64,000 bases of DNA, from the NCBI GenBank assembly GCA_001765415.1, contig CP017245.1:1674001-1738000 (forward strand), given 5' to 3'. The stretch comes from Candidatus Melainabacteria bacterium MEL.A1 (lineage in GTDB: Bacteria; Cyanobacteriota; Vampirovibrionia; Gastranaerophilales; Gastranaerophilaceae). The translations under genes and the position numbers were made by a program. Under the pieces are notes generated by a model. It was given only the letters and a program-made list of their open reading frames with translations. It had not been told where the DNA came from and did not search any database. Below are positions 44,177-53,516 of this stretch, in pieces; positions within the stretch are counted from its first letter, which is position 1, and every line of letters begins with the position of its first letter.

Positions 44177-44857
44177 ATGTTGAAAAAAGCATTTACACTC
44201 GCAGAGGTTTTGGTTACTTTAGGTATAATTGGTGTAGTTGCAGCAATGACTATGCCAACACTCATTAATAATACAGGAAATGAAAAATATGTTGCGAAAT
44301 TAAAAAAAGTTCAATCTTTGTTAGGACAAGCAACTATTAATGCGGTTGAAGAACACGGGATGATACAAGATTGGGGCTTTAGAGATGGAAGTAATGACCA
44401 AATAAACAGAATTTACGAATATTATGCCAAATCTTTGAAAGTTGCAAAGGATTGTGGAAATGATACGACAAATCCTTGTACTGCGCATGAAAGAATGCAA
44501 ACTTTAGCCGGCACACAAACAGGTTGGAATAATGCAGTTGGTATGGGTGGAAATATTCGATCTTTTACTTTAGCAGACGGAACAACAATTTTTATGGACG
44601 GATATTGTAGTAATGAAGATAAAAATTTGTTCGGCGTAACTCGTAATACTTTGAGTAATTTTGTATTGTTTTTGGTTGACGTAAACGGGGATAAAAAACC
44701 AAACAAATTGGGTCGTGATATTTTCTTGTTTTTGCTAACTCAAGATGGAATAGTTCCTGCCGGAGCTGATGTTAGTGCTAATGATTCTGACTGTAAACAA
44801 GGAGGAGCAGGTTATCATTGTACTGCAAGAGTTATTCAAGAAGGTATGAATTACTAA
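44177..44857 (+). CDS. Type IV prepilin-like protein
   Basis: 226 residues from the ATG at 44177, chosen because GGAGG lies upstream and the leader then is the short MLKKA expected for this class. Cleavage A5-F6, then FTLAEVLVTLGIIGVVA. Four or more cysteines in the soluble part, and a VDVNGDKKPNKLGRDIFLF segment shared with the other pilins here. No poly-G tract or repeat-derived leader, unlike the two variable copies. Single gene 30 bases before a transporter. Confidence 0.9.
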   Translation: MLKKAFTLAEVLVTLGIIGVVAAMTMPTLINNTGNEKYVAKLKKVQSLLGQATINAVEEHGMIQDWGFRDGSNDQINRIYEYYAKSLKVAKDCGNDTTNPCTAHERMQTLAGTQTGWNNAVGMGGNIRSFTLADGTTIFMDGYCSNEDKNLFGVTRNTLSNFVLFLVDVNGDKKPNKLGRDIFLFLLTQDGIVPAGADVSANDSDCKQGGAGYHCTARVIQEGMNY

Positions 44858-44887
44858 AATTTAATATATCAGTATAAGGAGATTTAT

Positions 44888-46216
44888 ATGATTGAACATT
44901 TACAAAGTCTTGTGCAAGTACATGGGGTGGTAGTTTCTGCTACAATATTGCTTGTGGCTTATGTGTTTATTGCGTTGGAAAAAATTCCGAAAGTCACAAT
45001 CGCACTTTTGGGTGCTGCAATAACAATTATTTTGGGTTTGGTTAGTCAAACAAAAGCGATTGATGGTGTTATTAACTCTAATTATTTTATCAATTATGTT
45101 GATTTTAATGTAATTTTTTTACTTGTATCAATGATGATAATTGTAAGTATTGCAACACGTAGCGGAATGTTTAACTGGATTGCGAACGAACTTTTGAGGT
45201 TTACAAAAGGACATCCAAAACTTGTTTTGTTAACTTTGGGTGTTTTTACGGCTGTTACATCTGCGTTTTTGGATAATGTAACAACTGTAATTTTGATTAT
45301 GCCTGTAACTTTCTTTATCGCAAAACAATTGGATATTAACCCGTTACCGTTTTTGATTACTGAAATTTTTGCATCAAATATTGGAGGAACTGCTACATTA
45401 ATAGGAGACCCTCCAAATATAATTATTGGAAGTGCTGCAGGGTTGTCGTTTATGGATTTTTTGAGCGAGTTAACTGTTGTTGTTGCGGTAATTCTTGCTG
45501 TTGTTGTCGCTTTGATGGTTTTCATTTTTAGAAAATCACTAAAAGCTGCACCGGAAAAAATGGAGGCAGTTGCTAATTTAGATAATTCTCATACTATTAC
45601 GGATTTCCCTTTAATGATAAGAAGTGGAATTGTGCTAATTTTAGTGATTTTGGGGTTTGTTTTACATGATGTAACCCATATTGAAACTTGTGTTACTGCG
45701 ATGTTAGGTGCAAGTTTCTTGTTGTTGTTTGAAAAACCAAAAGATATTTTGTGTGATGTTGAATGGAATACAATTTTCTTCTTTATTGGATTGTTCATAA
45801 TTATCGGTGGTTTAGAGGCTACAGGTGGAATTGCTTTGATGGCAAAATGGATTTTGGCAGTGACAAAAGGTTCACAAGAGGCTACTGCAATGATAATTCT
45901 TTGGGCATCAGGTTTTATTTCCGGTGTAATTGATAATATCCCTTACACTGCAACAATGACCCCGATGTTGTTGGAAATCCAAAAAACTATGGGCGGTGAA
46001 TACACCTATCCTCTGTGGTGGTGTTTGTCATTAGGTGCTTGTTTAGGTGGCAACATGACAATTATTGGAGCAGCTGCAAACGTAATTGTATCTGAAACTT
46101 CTGCTCACAACGGCTATCCGATACCTTTTATGAAATTCTTAAAATATGGTGTAATTACAATGGTTATATCATTAATGATAAGTTCTGCTTATGTTTATAT
46201 AAGATTTTTGCATTAG
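44888..46216 (+). CDS. ArsB/NhaD-type ion transporter
   Basis: 442 residues, about 11-12 membrane helices. The ASNIGGTATLIGDPPNIIIG segment and the repeated GACLGGNMTIIGAAANVI half identify the ion-transporter (IT) superfamily, which covers arsenite pumps, Na+/H+ antiporters and dicarboxylate carriers. The substrate cannot be told from the sequence. An AAGGAG site is placed before the ATG. Confidence 0.85.
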   Translation: MIEHLQSLVQVHGVVVSATILLVAYVFIALEKIPKVTIALLGAAITIILGLVSQTKAIDGVINSNYFINYVDFNVIFLLVSMMIIVSIATRSGMFNWIANELLRFTKGHPKLVLLTLGVFTAVTSAFLDNVTTVILIMPVTFFIAKQLDINPLPFLITEIFASNIGGTATLIGDPPNIIIGSAAGLSFMDFLSELTVVVAVILAVVVALMVFIFRKSLKAAPEKMEAVANLDNSHTITDFPLMIRSGIVLILVILGFVLHDVTHIETCVTAMLGASFLLLFEKPKDILCDVEWNTIFFFIGLFIIIGGLEATGGIALMAKWILAVTKGSQEATAMIILWASGFISGVIDNIPYTATMTPMLLEIQKTMGGEYTYPLWWCLSLGACLGGNMTIIGAAANVIVSETSAHNGYPIPFMKFLKYGVITMVISLMISSAYVYIRFLH

Positions 46217-46221
46217 AAAAT

Positions 46222-46283
46222 CGCCATTTTCCCCTTCCCTTTTTTGAGGGAAGGGCTAGGGATGGTGCTATCTCGCAAGAGAA
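46222..46283. repeat. Dispersed repeat (CCCTTCCC...GGGATGGTGCTATC)
   Basis: A short inverted element between convergent transporters; the same type occurs at 50957-51003. Confidence 0.6.
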
Positions 46284-46285
46284 AA

Positions 46286-47860
46286 CTAATTTGCTTTTAT
46301 TCGTTTTGTTTTATTTTTCAATAATAATAAAAATGGAATTACAACTATTGCCATAAGTGCCAACCACAAAAAGGCATCGTAAAATGCACCTAATTTTGAT
46401 TGCAATATCAATTGTTTGTAAAGTGTTCCGGCGGCTTTTTTTTGAGCAACAACAGACGGATACATCATCATAAATTTATGTTGCAATGCGTTTAAATGAA
46501 CTCTATACATAGGGTTATGCCAAGCCAGGTGTTCTACAAGGTTGCTTTGATAAACTTGCCCACCTCTTGCAATAAATGTTGATGCTGCTGAAGTTGATAT
46601 TGCAGTTACAATGTTTTTGAACAATGCGTGTAATCCTGCAGCATCTGCTGTTTTGTTTGCCGGTAAAGTCAAAAAAGATAATGCTGAAATCGGAACAAAT
46701 GCAACAGAAACCCCGAAACAAAGAATTAAGTTTGGAATAATTATACTGTGCATTGATGCAGTTGTGTTTAAGCAAGATAGCATAAAACAAGCTGCTGCCA
46801 TAATTATAAATCCGATTGCGGTAAGTAGTCTGTTTTCAACAAGTTTTGCAATTTCTCCCATAATTAGTAATCCGAATAAGCAAACCATCGCTCTTGGCAA
46901 CATTAACAAACCTGATGCTGATGGGCTATAGCCGATTAAACTTTGTGAGAATAGCGGAACTAAAAGGAGTGTACTATATAATAAAATGTTGATTATTGAG
47001 CTGATAGATGTTCCATATAAAAAGTTTTTGTCTTTGAAAACTCTGATATCAATAATTGGATATTTGTATTCCAATTCCCAAACGTAAAAGAAAATGAATG
47101 AGAAAATTGAAATTCCGGTAACCCAACAAATCCACGGAGTATCAAACCAGTTGAATTGTTCTCCTTTATCAAGAACGATTTGCATACATCCCATAGCTAC
47201 TGCAATTCCTGCAAATCCAATGATATCAAATTTTTTGTTATATTTTTCTTTTACGGGTTCATCTTTCGGAATTAAGAATTTGATTAGTGCTATTGAAATT
47301 AAGCATAGTGGAATATTAACGATGAATACCCATTGCCATGACCAATTGTCAGTCAAATATCCACCAAAGAACGGGCCTGCAAGTGGAGCAAACATTGCGG
47401 CAACTCCATATAATGCCATTGCAAAACCTTTTTTGTCGGGAAAGATGTCCAAAAGCATAGCTTGACAAAGTGGAAGAATACATCCTCCGCCAATTCCCTG
47501 AAAAATTCTTGCCATTATAAGCATATGCAAATCTTTGGCAAGAAGGCATAAACCTGCACCAATACAAAAAACAATTATACAATATAAGAAAAATTGCTTT
47601 TTCCCGAAAAGCTTTGCGAGGTAGCCTGTGGTTGGTAACATAATTCCGTTCGCAATGATATAGCTTGTGATTACGGAGTTTGCTTCATATTGTGTAGCTC
47701 CAAAATATCCTGCAATGTTTGGCTGACAAACATTTGTAGCAGAAGATGCAACAAGTGCTAAAATTGAAGGTAACAAGATTACCATAGCTTGAATATACGG
47801 GTTTACTTGTTTTTTTGTGACTGTTGTTTCTTTTATTTCAGTTATTTCACTAGTTTTCAT
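46286..47860 (-). CDS. emrB: MFS multidrug exporter, DHA2 family (EmrB-like)
   Basis: 524 residues, 14 predicted helices. Motif ARIFQGIGGGCILPLCQAM and the DHA2 start (LASSATNVCQPNIAGYFG) are present. With the EmrA-like adaptor 10 bases upstream and the divergent TolC-like gene it should form a tripartite drug exporter. Substrate unknown. Confidence 0.92.
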   Translation of the reverse strand: MKTSEITEIKETTVTKKQVNPYIQAMVILLPSILALVASSATNVCQPNIAGYFGATQYEANSVITSYIIANGIMLPTTGYLAKLFGKKQFFLYCIIVFCIGAGLCLLAKDLHMLIMARIFQGIGGGCILPLCQAMLLDIFPDKKGFAMALYGVAAMFAPLAGPFFGGYLTDNWSWQWVFIVNIPLCLISIALIKFLIPKDEPVKEKYNKKFDIIGFAGIAVAMGCMQIVLDKGEQFNWFDTPWICWVTGISIFSFIFFYVWELEYKYPIIDIRVFKDKNFLYGTSISSIINILLYSTLLLVPLFSQSLIGYSPSASGLLMLPRAMVCLFGLLIMGEIAKLVENRLLTAIGFIIMAAACFMLSCLNTTASMHSIIIPNLILCFGVSVAFVPISALSFLTLPANKTADAAGLHALFKNIVTAISTSAASTFIARGGQVYQSNLVEHLAWHNPMYRVHLNALQHKFMMMYPSVVAQKKAAGTLYKQLILQSKLGAFYDAFLWLALMAIVVIPFLLLLKNKTKRIKAN

Positions 47861-47870
47861 CTTTTACTCA

Positions 47871-49040
47871 TTATTTTACTTTAACTTTTGGTACAACAGA
47901 CATTCCCGGAACTATATTGAAATCTTTGATATCTTCATCAAATACGATTTTTACCGGTACACGTTGAACTATTTTTACATAACTGCCAACAGCGTTTTCA
48001 GGTGGAAATAAGCTTGATTTTGCACCTGTAGAACGTTGAATACTGTCAATATGTCCTTTAAATCTTTTTCCTGGATAAGTGTCGATTTTGATTGAAACTG
48101 GTTGCCCTTTTTTCATGTGAGTAAGTTGGATTTCTTTAAAGTTTGCGACAATCCATACATGTTCCGGCACGATTTCCATTAAAGGTTGACCGATTTGTAC
48201 GTAATTCCCCATTTCTACACTTCTTGCTGAAACCATTCCGCTTTGTGGAGCGTAGATTTTTGTATATGAAAGATTTAGTTTTGCTTGTTCAACTTCAGCT
48301 TCAAGTTTTTGAATTTCAGCTTCTACAACTTCTGCTTTGGCTTGATGACCTTCAAGAGCCGATTTTAAAGCTTTTGTTTTTTCTGTAGCAGCTTTGTGGT
48401 TTGCCTGTGCTACTGTGTAATGTGTTGAACTATTGTCATAGTCTTGTTTTGAAACAATTCCTGATTTGTACATATCAGAATAACGTTTATGGTCCTTTGT
48501 CGCAAAGTCAAGTTTTGATTTTGTAGAATTTTCGTCTTCAAAAGATTGTTGAACATTTGAACCGCCTTCATCTATTTGTTTTTTTGTAACGTTTAGTTGA
48601 GCTTTTGCTTCTGCAAGTTTTGCTTCTGCTTCATGAAGTTTTACTTCATAATCAGCCGGATCTATTTCAACAAGAAGTTGACCGGCTTTAACTATATCGT
48701 TATCGTCGACAAGAAGTTTTACGACAGGTCCTTGAACACGAGGTGCTATTGAAACAAGTCTGCCTTCAACAAACGCATCATCTGTTGATTGGAAAAATGT
48801 AGAATGAATTGCAAGCGCAATACCTGTAATAAATAGAATACTTGCCGTAATAATAGGAACAACTACTCGTTTTTTCTTATATTCAGGGCGTTTTTTCTTT
48901 TTGCGCTCTTTTCTTGTTTTAAGTCTTTCTTTAGCTTCTTCCACAAATTCTTCTGATTTTACAGGGGATAAATCTTTTTTAGAAGTTTTTGGAGCTTTTT
49001 TTATCTCTTTATTAGGTTCATTGTTATTATTTTCTGTCAT
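47871..49040 (-). CDS. emrA: HlyD-family membrane-fusion adaptor (EmrA-like)
   Basis: 389 residues from the ATG at 49040, preferred because GAGGTG is placed just before it. Basic N-terminus, one membrane helix (about 48-68), lipoyl/barrel halves and a coiled-coil hairpin (about 115-265). It bridges the EmrB-like pump and an outer-membrane channel. Follows marR in the same operon. Confidence 0.92.
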   Translation of the reverse strand: MTENNNNEPNKEIKKAPKTSKKDLSPVKSEEFVEEAKERLKTRKERKKKKRPEYKKKRVVVPIITASILFITGIALAIHSTFFQSTDDAFVEGRLVSIAPRVQGPVVKLLVDDNDIVKAGQLLVEIDPADYEVKLHEAEAKLAEAKAQLNVTKKQIDEGGSNVQQSFEDENSTKSKLDFATKDHKRYSDMYKSGIVSKQDYDNSSTHYTVAQANHKAATEKTKALKSALEGHQAKAEVVEAEIQKLEAEVEQAKLNLSYTKIYAPQSGMVSARSVEMGNYVQIGQPLMEIVPEHVWIVANFKEIQLTHMKKGQPVSIKIDTYPGKRFKGHIDSIQRSTGAKSSLFPPENAVGSYVKIVQRVPVKIVFDEDIKDFNIVPGMSVVPKVKVK

Positions 49041-49056
49041 AATAGTCACCTCTTAC

Positions 49057-49515
49057 TTATATTTGTATGTGTAATTTTTCTTCTAAATTTGCTTTGATTT
49101 TGTTCAGAACATTCAGGCAGTTTGTAAGTTCTTCATCGCTTACACCTGAAACAGAATCCTGCCAGTGTTCTATAACCGTTGGCAAAACGGTTTCGTATTC
49201 TTTTTTCCCTTTTTCGGTAATATTAATTTTGAATACTTTCCGTTTGTTTGTATCTGGGGTTCTGGTAACAAGTTCTTTGTTTTCCAGTATATTTATAATT
49301 CTTGTGATGTTTGGTCTGTCTTTTAGTGTAATTGCACCTATCTGTCTTTGATACAATCCGTCATGATCAAGTATTGCAGTCAATACCGTGAACTGTTCTG
49401 GGGTAATTTCGTAATTTGCTTTTACAAATTTTTGGTTTGCGATAGCACGTACCATCTTGCCGACACGTACAAGTTTCATCCCAATTCTACTTTTTAATAA
49501 ATCTGTCTTGTCCAT
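49057..49515 (-). CDS. MarR-family repressor
   Basis: 152 residues from the ATG at 49515; a longer frame upstream reads through the operator and into the divergent gene, so it is not used. Winged-helix core (LTAILDHDGLYQRQIGAITLKDRPNITRIINILENKEL). It probably represses both the marR-emrA-emrB operon and the divergent channel gene by binding the palindrome at 49525-49546; drug binding would release it. Confidence 0.9.
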   Translation of the reverse strand: MDKTDLLKSRIGMKLVRVGKMVRAIANQKFVKANYEITPEQFTVLTAILDHDGLYQRQIGAITLKDRPNITRIINILENKELVTRTPDTNKRKVFKINITEKGKKEYETVLPTVIEHWQDSVSGVSDEELTNCLNVLNKIKANLEEKLHIQI

Positions 49516-49524
49516 GATTTTTCT

Positions 49525-49546
49525 TTGTGTTATTATGATAACACAA
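49525..49546. promoter_or_regulatory. Palindromic operator in the marR/tolC divergent promoter
   Basis: Perfect 9-base arms TTGTGTTAT and ATAACACAA with a 4-base centre, inside the 49-base gap between the two start codons. Size and AT-rich form fit a MarR site. Confidence 0.75.
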
Positions 49547-49564
49547 GAAAAGGAAATAGCAAGC

Positions 49565-50950
49565 ATGAAAAAATTTAAAATACTTTTAGCCCTGTTACTA
49601 TTGCTATGCACAATTTCTACGGCGCAGGCAAAAACAAATAAAAAAGATGTAGATAATAGAATAGAATATTTGAACCTTGACTGGTGGCAAAAATATAATG
49701 ATCCTGTCTTGACAGAATACATGTCAATAGCTTTTCAAAATAATCAGGACTTAAAAATTGCTACACTTAATGTTAAACAAGCAGAGCAAGTTGTAAAAAT
49801 GTCTTTTGCAAATCAATTGCCACATGCAGGTTTTCAAGGTGATGCATTCAGAGATTTTTCATCCTCAACAATAAAATTTGGCGGGATAACAATTCCTGAT
49901 TACTCACAAAGTAATTTTTTATTACCTGTGACATTGAGTTATGAGGCTGATATTTGGGGTGAAAATTACTTAAAAACAAAAGCTGTAAAAAAGCAATTAG
50001 AAATTATTAAGCAAAATGAAAGAGCTTCTTATATATATTTAACTTCTTCTTTGGCTGCAAATTATTTCAATTTGGTTAAGTTGGATAAATTAATCAAAAA
50101 CCAAGAAGAATTGGTAAAAATTCAAACAGAAGTTGTTGCATTACAAGATAAAAAATATCAAAACGGTTTGTGTACAGTTATGGATTTGATGAACGAAAAA
50201 CAGCTTCTAACTCAATTGCAAGAAGAATTAAATTCTTATATTGATACACGAATAATTATAGGTAGAGAACTCGGTGTTTTAACAGGTCTGAGAGAAAAGG
50301 ATTTATCAGAAGTAAAAAGAGGCAGTTATGAAAATATTGCATTAATTCCGTTGCCATCAGGGATTAATGCTGAAGTAATTCAGTATAGACCGGATTATTT
50401 GAAAGCAGAAGATTATGTGCAGAAAATCGGGATTGATGTAAAAGTTGCACGTCGAGACTTTTTGCCAAAATTTACTCTTTATGGTCAAGCTGGTTTTAGC
50501 GCTTACAATTTGACTAATGTTTTTGGAAATCATACTTTCAAATCTTTGATAGGCTTTGTTCCATCAATTGATTTGTTTACTGGCGGTATGAAAATGGCTA
50601 CTTTGAGATACAAAAAACTTGAACTGGAAAAAGCGCAACAAATGTATGAAAAAACAATTCTTACATCCATTCAAGAAGTTAATAACTCTCTTGGAGGTGC
50701 AATTACAAGAGATTTGAACTATAAGGAAAGTGTAAAACGTTATAATCTTGAAAATGAAAAATTTCAATTAGCTAACCAAAAATATGATATTGGTGCTAAA
50801 TCAAACCTTGATTTAATGAAGGATAGAGAGAAACTTTTGGTTGCTGAAAAAGATGAAGTTAACGGAAAAATTAATTATTTGATTTCGACTGTAAATATTT
50901 ACAAAGCTGTTGGAGGAAAAGATTTTACGACAGTGAATGAAGGGTTGTAA
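49565..50950 (+). CDS. TolC/NodT-type outer-membrane channel of the Emr-like system
   Basis: 461 residues from the ATG at 49565, selected because it gives a signal peptide (1-23, ending AQA) and AAGGAAAT upstream. Two outer-membrane efflux repeats with WWQKYNDPVLTEYM at the start, as in the NodT group. There is no lipobox, so not a lipoprotein. Divergent from marR-emrA-emrB, which makes it the likely third part of that pump, separate from the RND system at 516. Confidence 0.9.
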   Translation: MKKFKILLALLLLLCTISTAQAKTNKKDVDNRIEYLNLDWWQKYNDPVLTEYMSIAFQNNQDLKIATLNVKQAEQVVKMSFANQLPHAGFQGDAFRDFSSSTIKFGGITIPDYSQSNFLLPVTLSYEADIWGENYLKTKAVKKQLEIIKQNERASYIYLTSSLAANYFNLVKLDKLIKNQEELVKIQTEVVALQDKKYQNGLCTVMDLMNEKQLLTQLQEELNSYIDTRIIIGRELGVLTGLREKDLSEVKRGSYENIALIPLPSGINAEVIQYRPDYLKAEDYVQKIGIDVKVARRDFLPKFTLYGQAGFSAYNLTNVFGNHTFKSLIGFVPSIDLFTGGMKMATLRYKKLELEKAQQMYEKTILTSIQEVNNSLGGAITRDLNYKESVKRYNLENEKFQLANQKYDIGAKSNLDLMKDREKLLVAEKDEVNGKINYLISTVNIYKAVGGKDFTTVNEGL

Positions 50951-50956
50951 TAAAAA

Positions 50957-51005
50957 CTTCCCTTCCCTTGTAGGGAAAGGTTAGGGATGGGTGTTGTCCT
51001 GCAAA
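50957..51005. repeat. Dispersed repeat (CCCTTCCCTTGTAGGGAAAGG...GGGTG)
   Basis: Short inverted module directly after the channel gene; family as at 46222. Confidence 0.6.
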
Positions 51006-51075
51006 TGTAAATATTTATCCAAATACTGCCTGACTGTACAATTATTTATTCGCAAAAATGTGTTTAAATTTATGT

Positions 51076-51639
51076 ATGAAAAAATTTGTATTTACAATTT
51101 TAGCATTTTTAATTCCAAATTTAATTTGTCAGGCAGAAGAAATTCATTTTGAAAATGAGGTTTATACCTTGAAATATAGTGCCATAGCTCCACAAACTGA
51201 AGGTTATGGTAATGAATATTTTCGCAAAAATGAAAATGTCGGGAATTGGTCAAAAATGGTTGGAGTTTATTATTATCCAAATGAAAATAATCCGCTTAAA
51301 TATGCTGAAAACTTTGATAAAACAGTTGAAAACACTGAAAATAGCGTTCTTTTAAAATTAATTGAAAATAAAAAATCTGATAAGGCTGCAATAAGTTTTC
51401 TTGTGAATGGTTGCGAAAATGCTAAGAAATATTTCGAATATGATATTTATAAATTTGAAAAAAATCAAAACAAGGGCATGACCGTGATAAAGTATGCTGT
51501 GAAGCACTACTTCACAAGTAATGAAGAAATCAAAAAAATTGCTGAAGAAATTAAGAAGAACAATGATAAATACCTTGAAACCATTATTATGTCGCAAACT
51601 CCGGCGATTATTGAAAAAGATATATGCGTTCACGAATAA
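51076..51639 (+). CDS. Secreted protein of unknown function
   Basis: 187 residues. The ATG at 51076 gives a clean signal peptide (MKKFVFTILAFLIPNLICQA); an in-frame ATG at 51058 would add MCLNLC. The body is Lys/Asn/Glu-rich with YYYPNENNPLKYAENFDKTVE and FEKNQNKGMTVIKYAVKHYF segments. No family recognised. Probably periplasmic or cell-surface. Confidence 0.65.
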   Translation: MKKFVFTILAFLIPNLICQAEEIHFENEVYTLKYSAIAPQTEGYGNEYFRKNENVGNWSKMVGVYYYPNENNPLKYAENFDKTVENTENSVLLKLIENKKSDKAAISFLVNGCENAKKYFEYDIYKFEKNQNKGMTVIKYAVKHYFTSNEEIKKIAEEIKKNNDKYLETIIMSQTPAIIEKDICVHE

Positions 51640-51687
51640 GAAAAACGTTCTGTTGACAAGAGCTATAAATCCCCGTATCATCTACTT

Positions 51688-52491
51688 ATGGTAGTAGAAG
51701 ATATTACACGTGTAAAAGATTATTTAACCAAAACCAAACTTTCAACTTTGGATTTTGTTATAAATCCTTATGTCGGTTGTCCAATGAAATGTCTTTATTG
51801 TTATGCTGCTTATATGGTGAGCTTTAGTAAACATGAAGAAGATTGGGGGGATTTTATTGACGTAAAACATACCAACAAAAGAATTAACCTTTTTAAAATC
51901 AAAGATAAAAAGGTTATGATTAGCACAGTTACAGATCCATACAATTGTTATGAGGAAAAATATCGAATTACCCGAAAAATCATGGAGCAGTTGGCTTTTT
52001 CTGCGGCATACATTACGATTGTTACAAAATCGGATTTGGTTTTAAGAGATATTGATCAATTTAAAAAGATGCAACATGTTGAAGTTGCAATTTCTTTAAG
52101 TACTCTTAACGAAAAAATGAGAGAAAAATTAGAACCTTGTGCAACAAGTATTGAAAAAAGACTTGAAACCTTAAAGATTTTGAAGGAGAATGGTATTAGG
52201 ACAGTAGTCTTTGTTGCTCCGGTTATTCCAGAAATCACAGATTTCAAATTAATAATTGACAAAACTAAAGATTATGTTGACGAATACTGGTTTGATATGT
52301 TAAACTTGAGAACGAACTTTAAAACCAAAATGTTTAGGTTTATAGAAGAAGAATATCCAATATTCAAATCATTGTATCAAAGTATTTATAACAAAAAAGA
52401 TTCAAAATATTTTAAAGAAATATCAGACGAAATAGACAAATATTGCACCGAAAAAGGTGTTGCATATAAAAATTTCTATGCCGGCACATAA
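51688..52491 (+). CDS. Radical SAM protein, SplB/Rv2578c type
   Basis: 267 residues. CxxxCxxC iron-sulfur motif at Cys31, Cys35, Cys38 (GCPMKCLYCYA), then ISTVTDPYNCYEEKYRITRKI, typical of the spore photoproduct lyase-like radical SAM group. Substrate unknown. It ends before a terminator. Confidence 0.88.
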   Translation: MVVEDITRVKDYLTKTKLSTLDFVINPYVGCPMKCLYCYAAYMVSFSKHEEDWGDFIDVKHTNKRINLFKIKDKKVMISTVTDPYNCYEEKYRITRKIMEQLAFSAAYITIVTKSDLVLRDIDQFKKMQHVEVAISLSTLNEKMREKLEPCATSIEKRLETLKILKENGIRTVVFVAPVIPEITDFKLIIDKTKDYVDEYWFDMLNLRTNFKTKMFRFIEEEYPIFKSLYQSIYNKKDSKYFKEISDEIDKYCTEKGVAYKNFYAGT

Positions 52492-52543
52492 ATTGCTTCT
52501 TGACAAATAAAATAAATCTTTTCAGCCGGCTTTTCCTAAAATT

Positions 52544-52577
52544 AAAAAGAACCTGTTAAAATGGGTTCTTTTTTTGT
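52544..52577 (+). terminator. Terminator of the radical SAM gene
   Basis: AAAGAACC / GGTTCTTT stem with seven or more T. Confidence 0.85.
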
Positions 52578-52606
52578 TATAATTTATGTCAATGGAGGTT
52601 TATATT

Positions 52607-53236
52607 ATGAAAGTATTGTTAGTAAATGGTAGTTCAAATTTACAAGGATGTACTTATACGGCATTGTCTGAGGTTGCAAAATCATTAGAAAATAACGGAA
52701 TTGAAACAGAAATTATTCAAGTTGGAAAAGATGCAATTAGGGATTGTTCCGGTTGTGGATATTGCCGTAAAAATGAAGGTTGTGTATTCAAAGATGATAT
52801 TGTAGCAGAAATTATTGAAAAAGCAAAAACGGCTGACGGTTTTGTCTTTGGATCTCCTGTTTACTATGCGCATCCGGCAGGAAGATTATTGTCAGTTATG
52901 GATAGAGCGTTTTATGCAGGTGGAAAATATTTTGCATTTAAACCTGCAGCGGCGGTTGTTTCCGCAAGACGTGCCGGAACTACTGCTTCACTTGAGGCAA
53001 TAACAAAACATTTTACAATCAACCAAATGCCTGTAGTATCTGCAAATTATTGGTGTATGGTTCATGGTGCGCAAAATTCTCCAGATGATGTAAGAAAAGA
53101 TGAAGAAGGCTTGCAAATAATGAGAGTTTTGGGGAAAAATATGGCTTGGTTATTGAAATGTATTGAATTAGGTAAACAATCAGGAATTGAGCATCCACAA
53201 CCGGAAAATAAAATTGCAACAAATTTTATAAGATAG
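52607..53236 (+). CDS. Flavodoxin-fold FMN reductase, iron-sulfur flavoprotein type
   Basis: 209 residues from the ATG at 52607 with GGAGG ten bases before it. FMN-binding start VLLVNGSSNLQGCTYTAL and a CSGCGYCRKNEGC cysteine cluster (CX2CX2CX5C) like that of iron-sulfur flavoproteins, then FGSPVYYAHPAG. Probably an NAD(P)H-linked electron carrier. A related gene is at 59988. Confidence 0.88.
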   Translation: MKVLLVNGSSNLQGCTYTALSEVAKSLENNGIETEIIQVGKDAIRDCSGCGYCRKNEGCVFKDDIVAEIIEKAKTADGFVFGSPVYYAHPAGRLLSVMDRAFYAGGKYFAFKPAAAVVSARRAGTTASLEAITKHFTINQMPVVSANYWCMVHGAQNSPDDVRKDEEGLQIMRVLGKNMAWLLKCIELGKQSGIEHPQPENKIATNFIR

Positions 53237-53449
53237 TTTCAAAGATTTCGATGCGTAGATGCAAAGAGGCAAAGGCGGTGTCAAAAGTAGCTAGGCAGCT
53301 AAGAAGTGAAGCAGCTAAGCGAAACAAATTCCTCCCTAATGAGGGAGGATGAAAGGTGGGTGCTATCCAGTAAGGGAAATATTATAAGCTTTCACCCATC
53401 TGCCCTTCGGGTATCTTCCCTATAACAAATAGGGAAGAATTGGACAATT
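53237..53449. repeat. Dispersed repeats upstream of prepilin locus B
   Basis: GATGCGTAGATGCAAAGAGG block (as at 2033), AGTAGCTAGGCAGCTAAGAAG, the TCCTCCCTAATGAGGGAGGA / GGTGGGTGCT module and a TTCACCCATCTGCCCTTCGGG block. No gene. Confidence 0.75.
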
Positions 53450-53451
53450 AC

Positions 53452-53480
53452 TTGAAAAACATCAAAAAATTTGTTAAAAT
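53452..53480 (+). promoter_or_regulatory. Sigma70-type promoter of poly-G prepilin locus B
   Basis: TTGAAA (53452-53457), 17 bases, TAAAAT (53475-53480). The 31 bases 53450-53480 equal those at 2578-2608. The prepilin ATG follows 36 bases on, with AGAAAGGAA as ribosome site. Confidence 0.72.
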
Positions 53481-53516
53481 GTAGATGTAAATTATAAAGA
53501 TAGAAAGGAATTTTTT

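Noticed and set aside
49516..49722. Upstream extension of the marR reading frame
   Set aside because: It would read through the operator and the start of the divergent channel gene; a normal MarR length starts at 49515.
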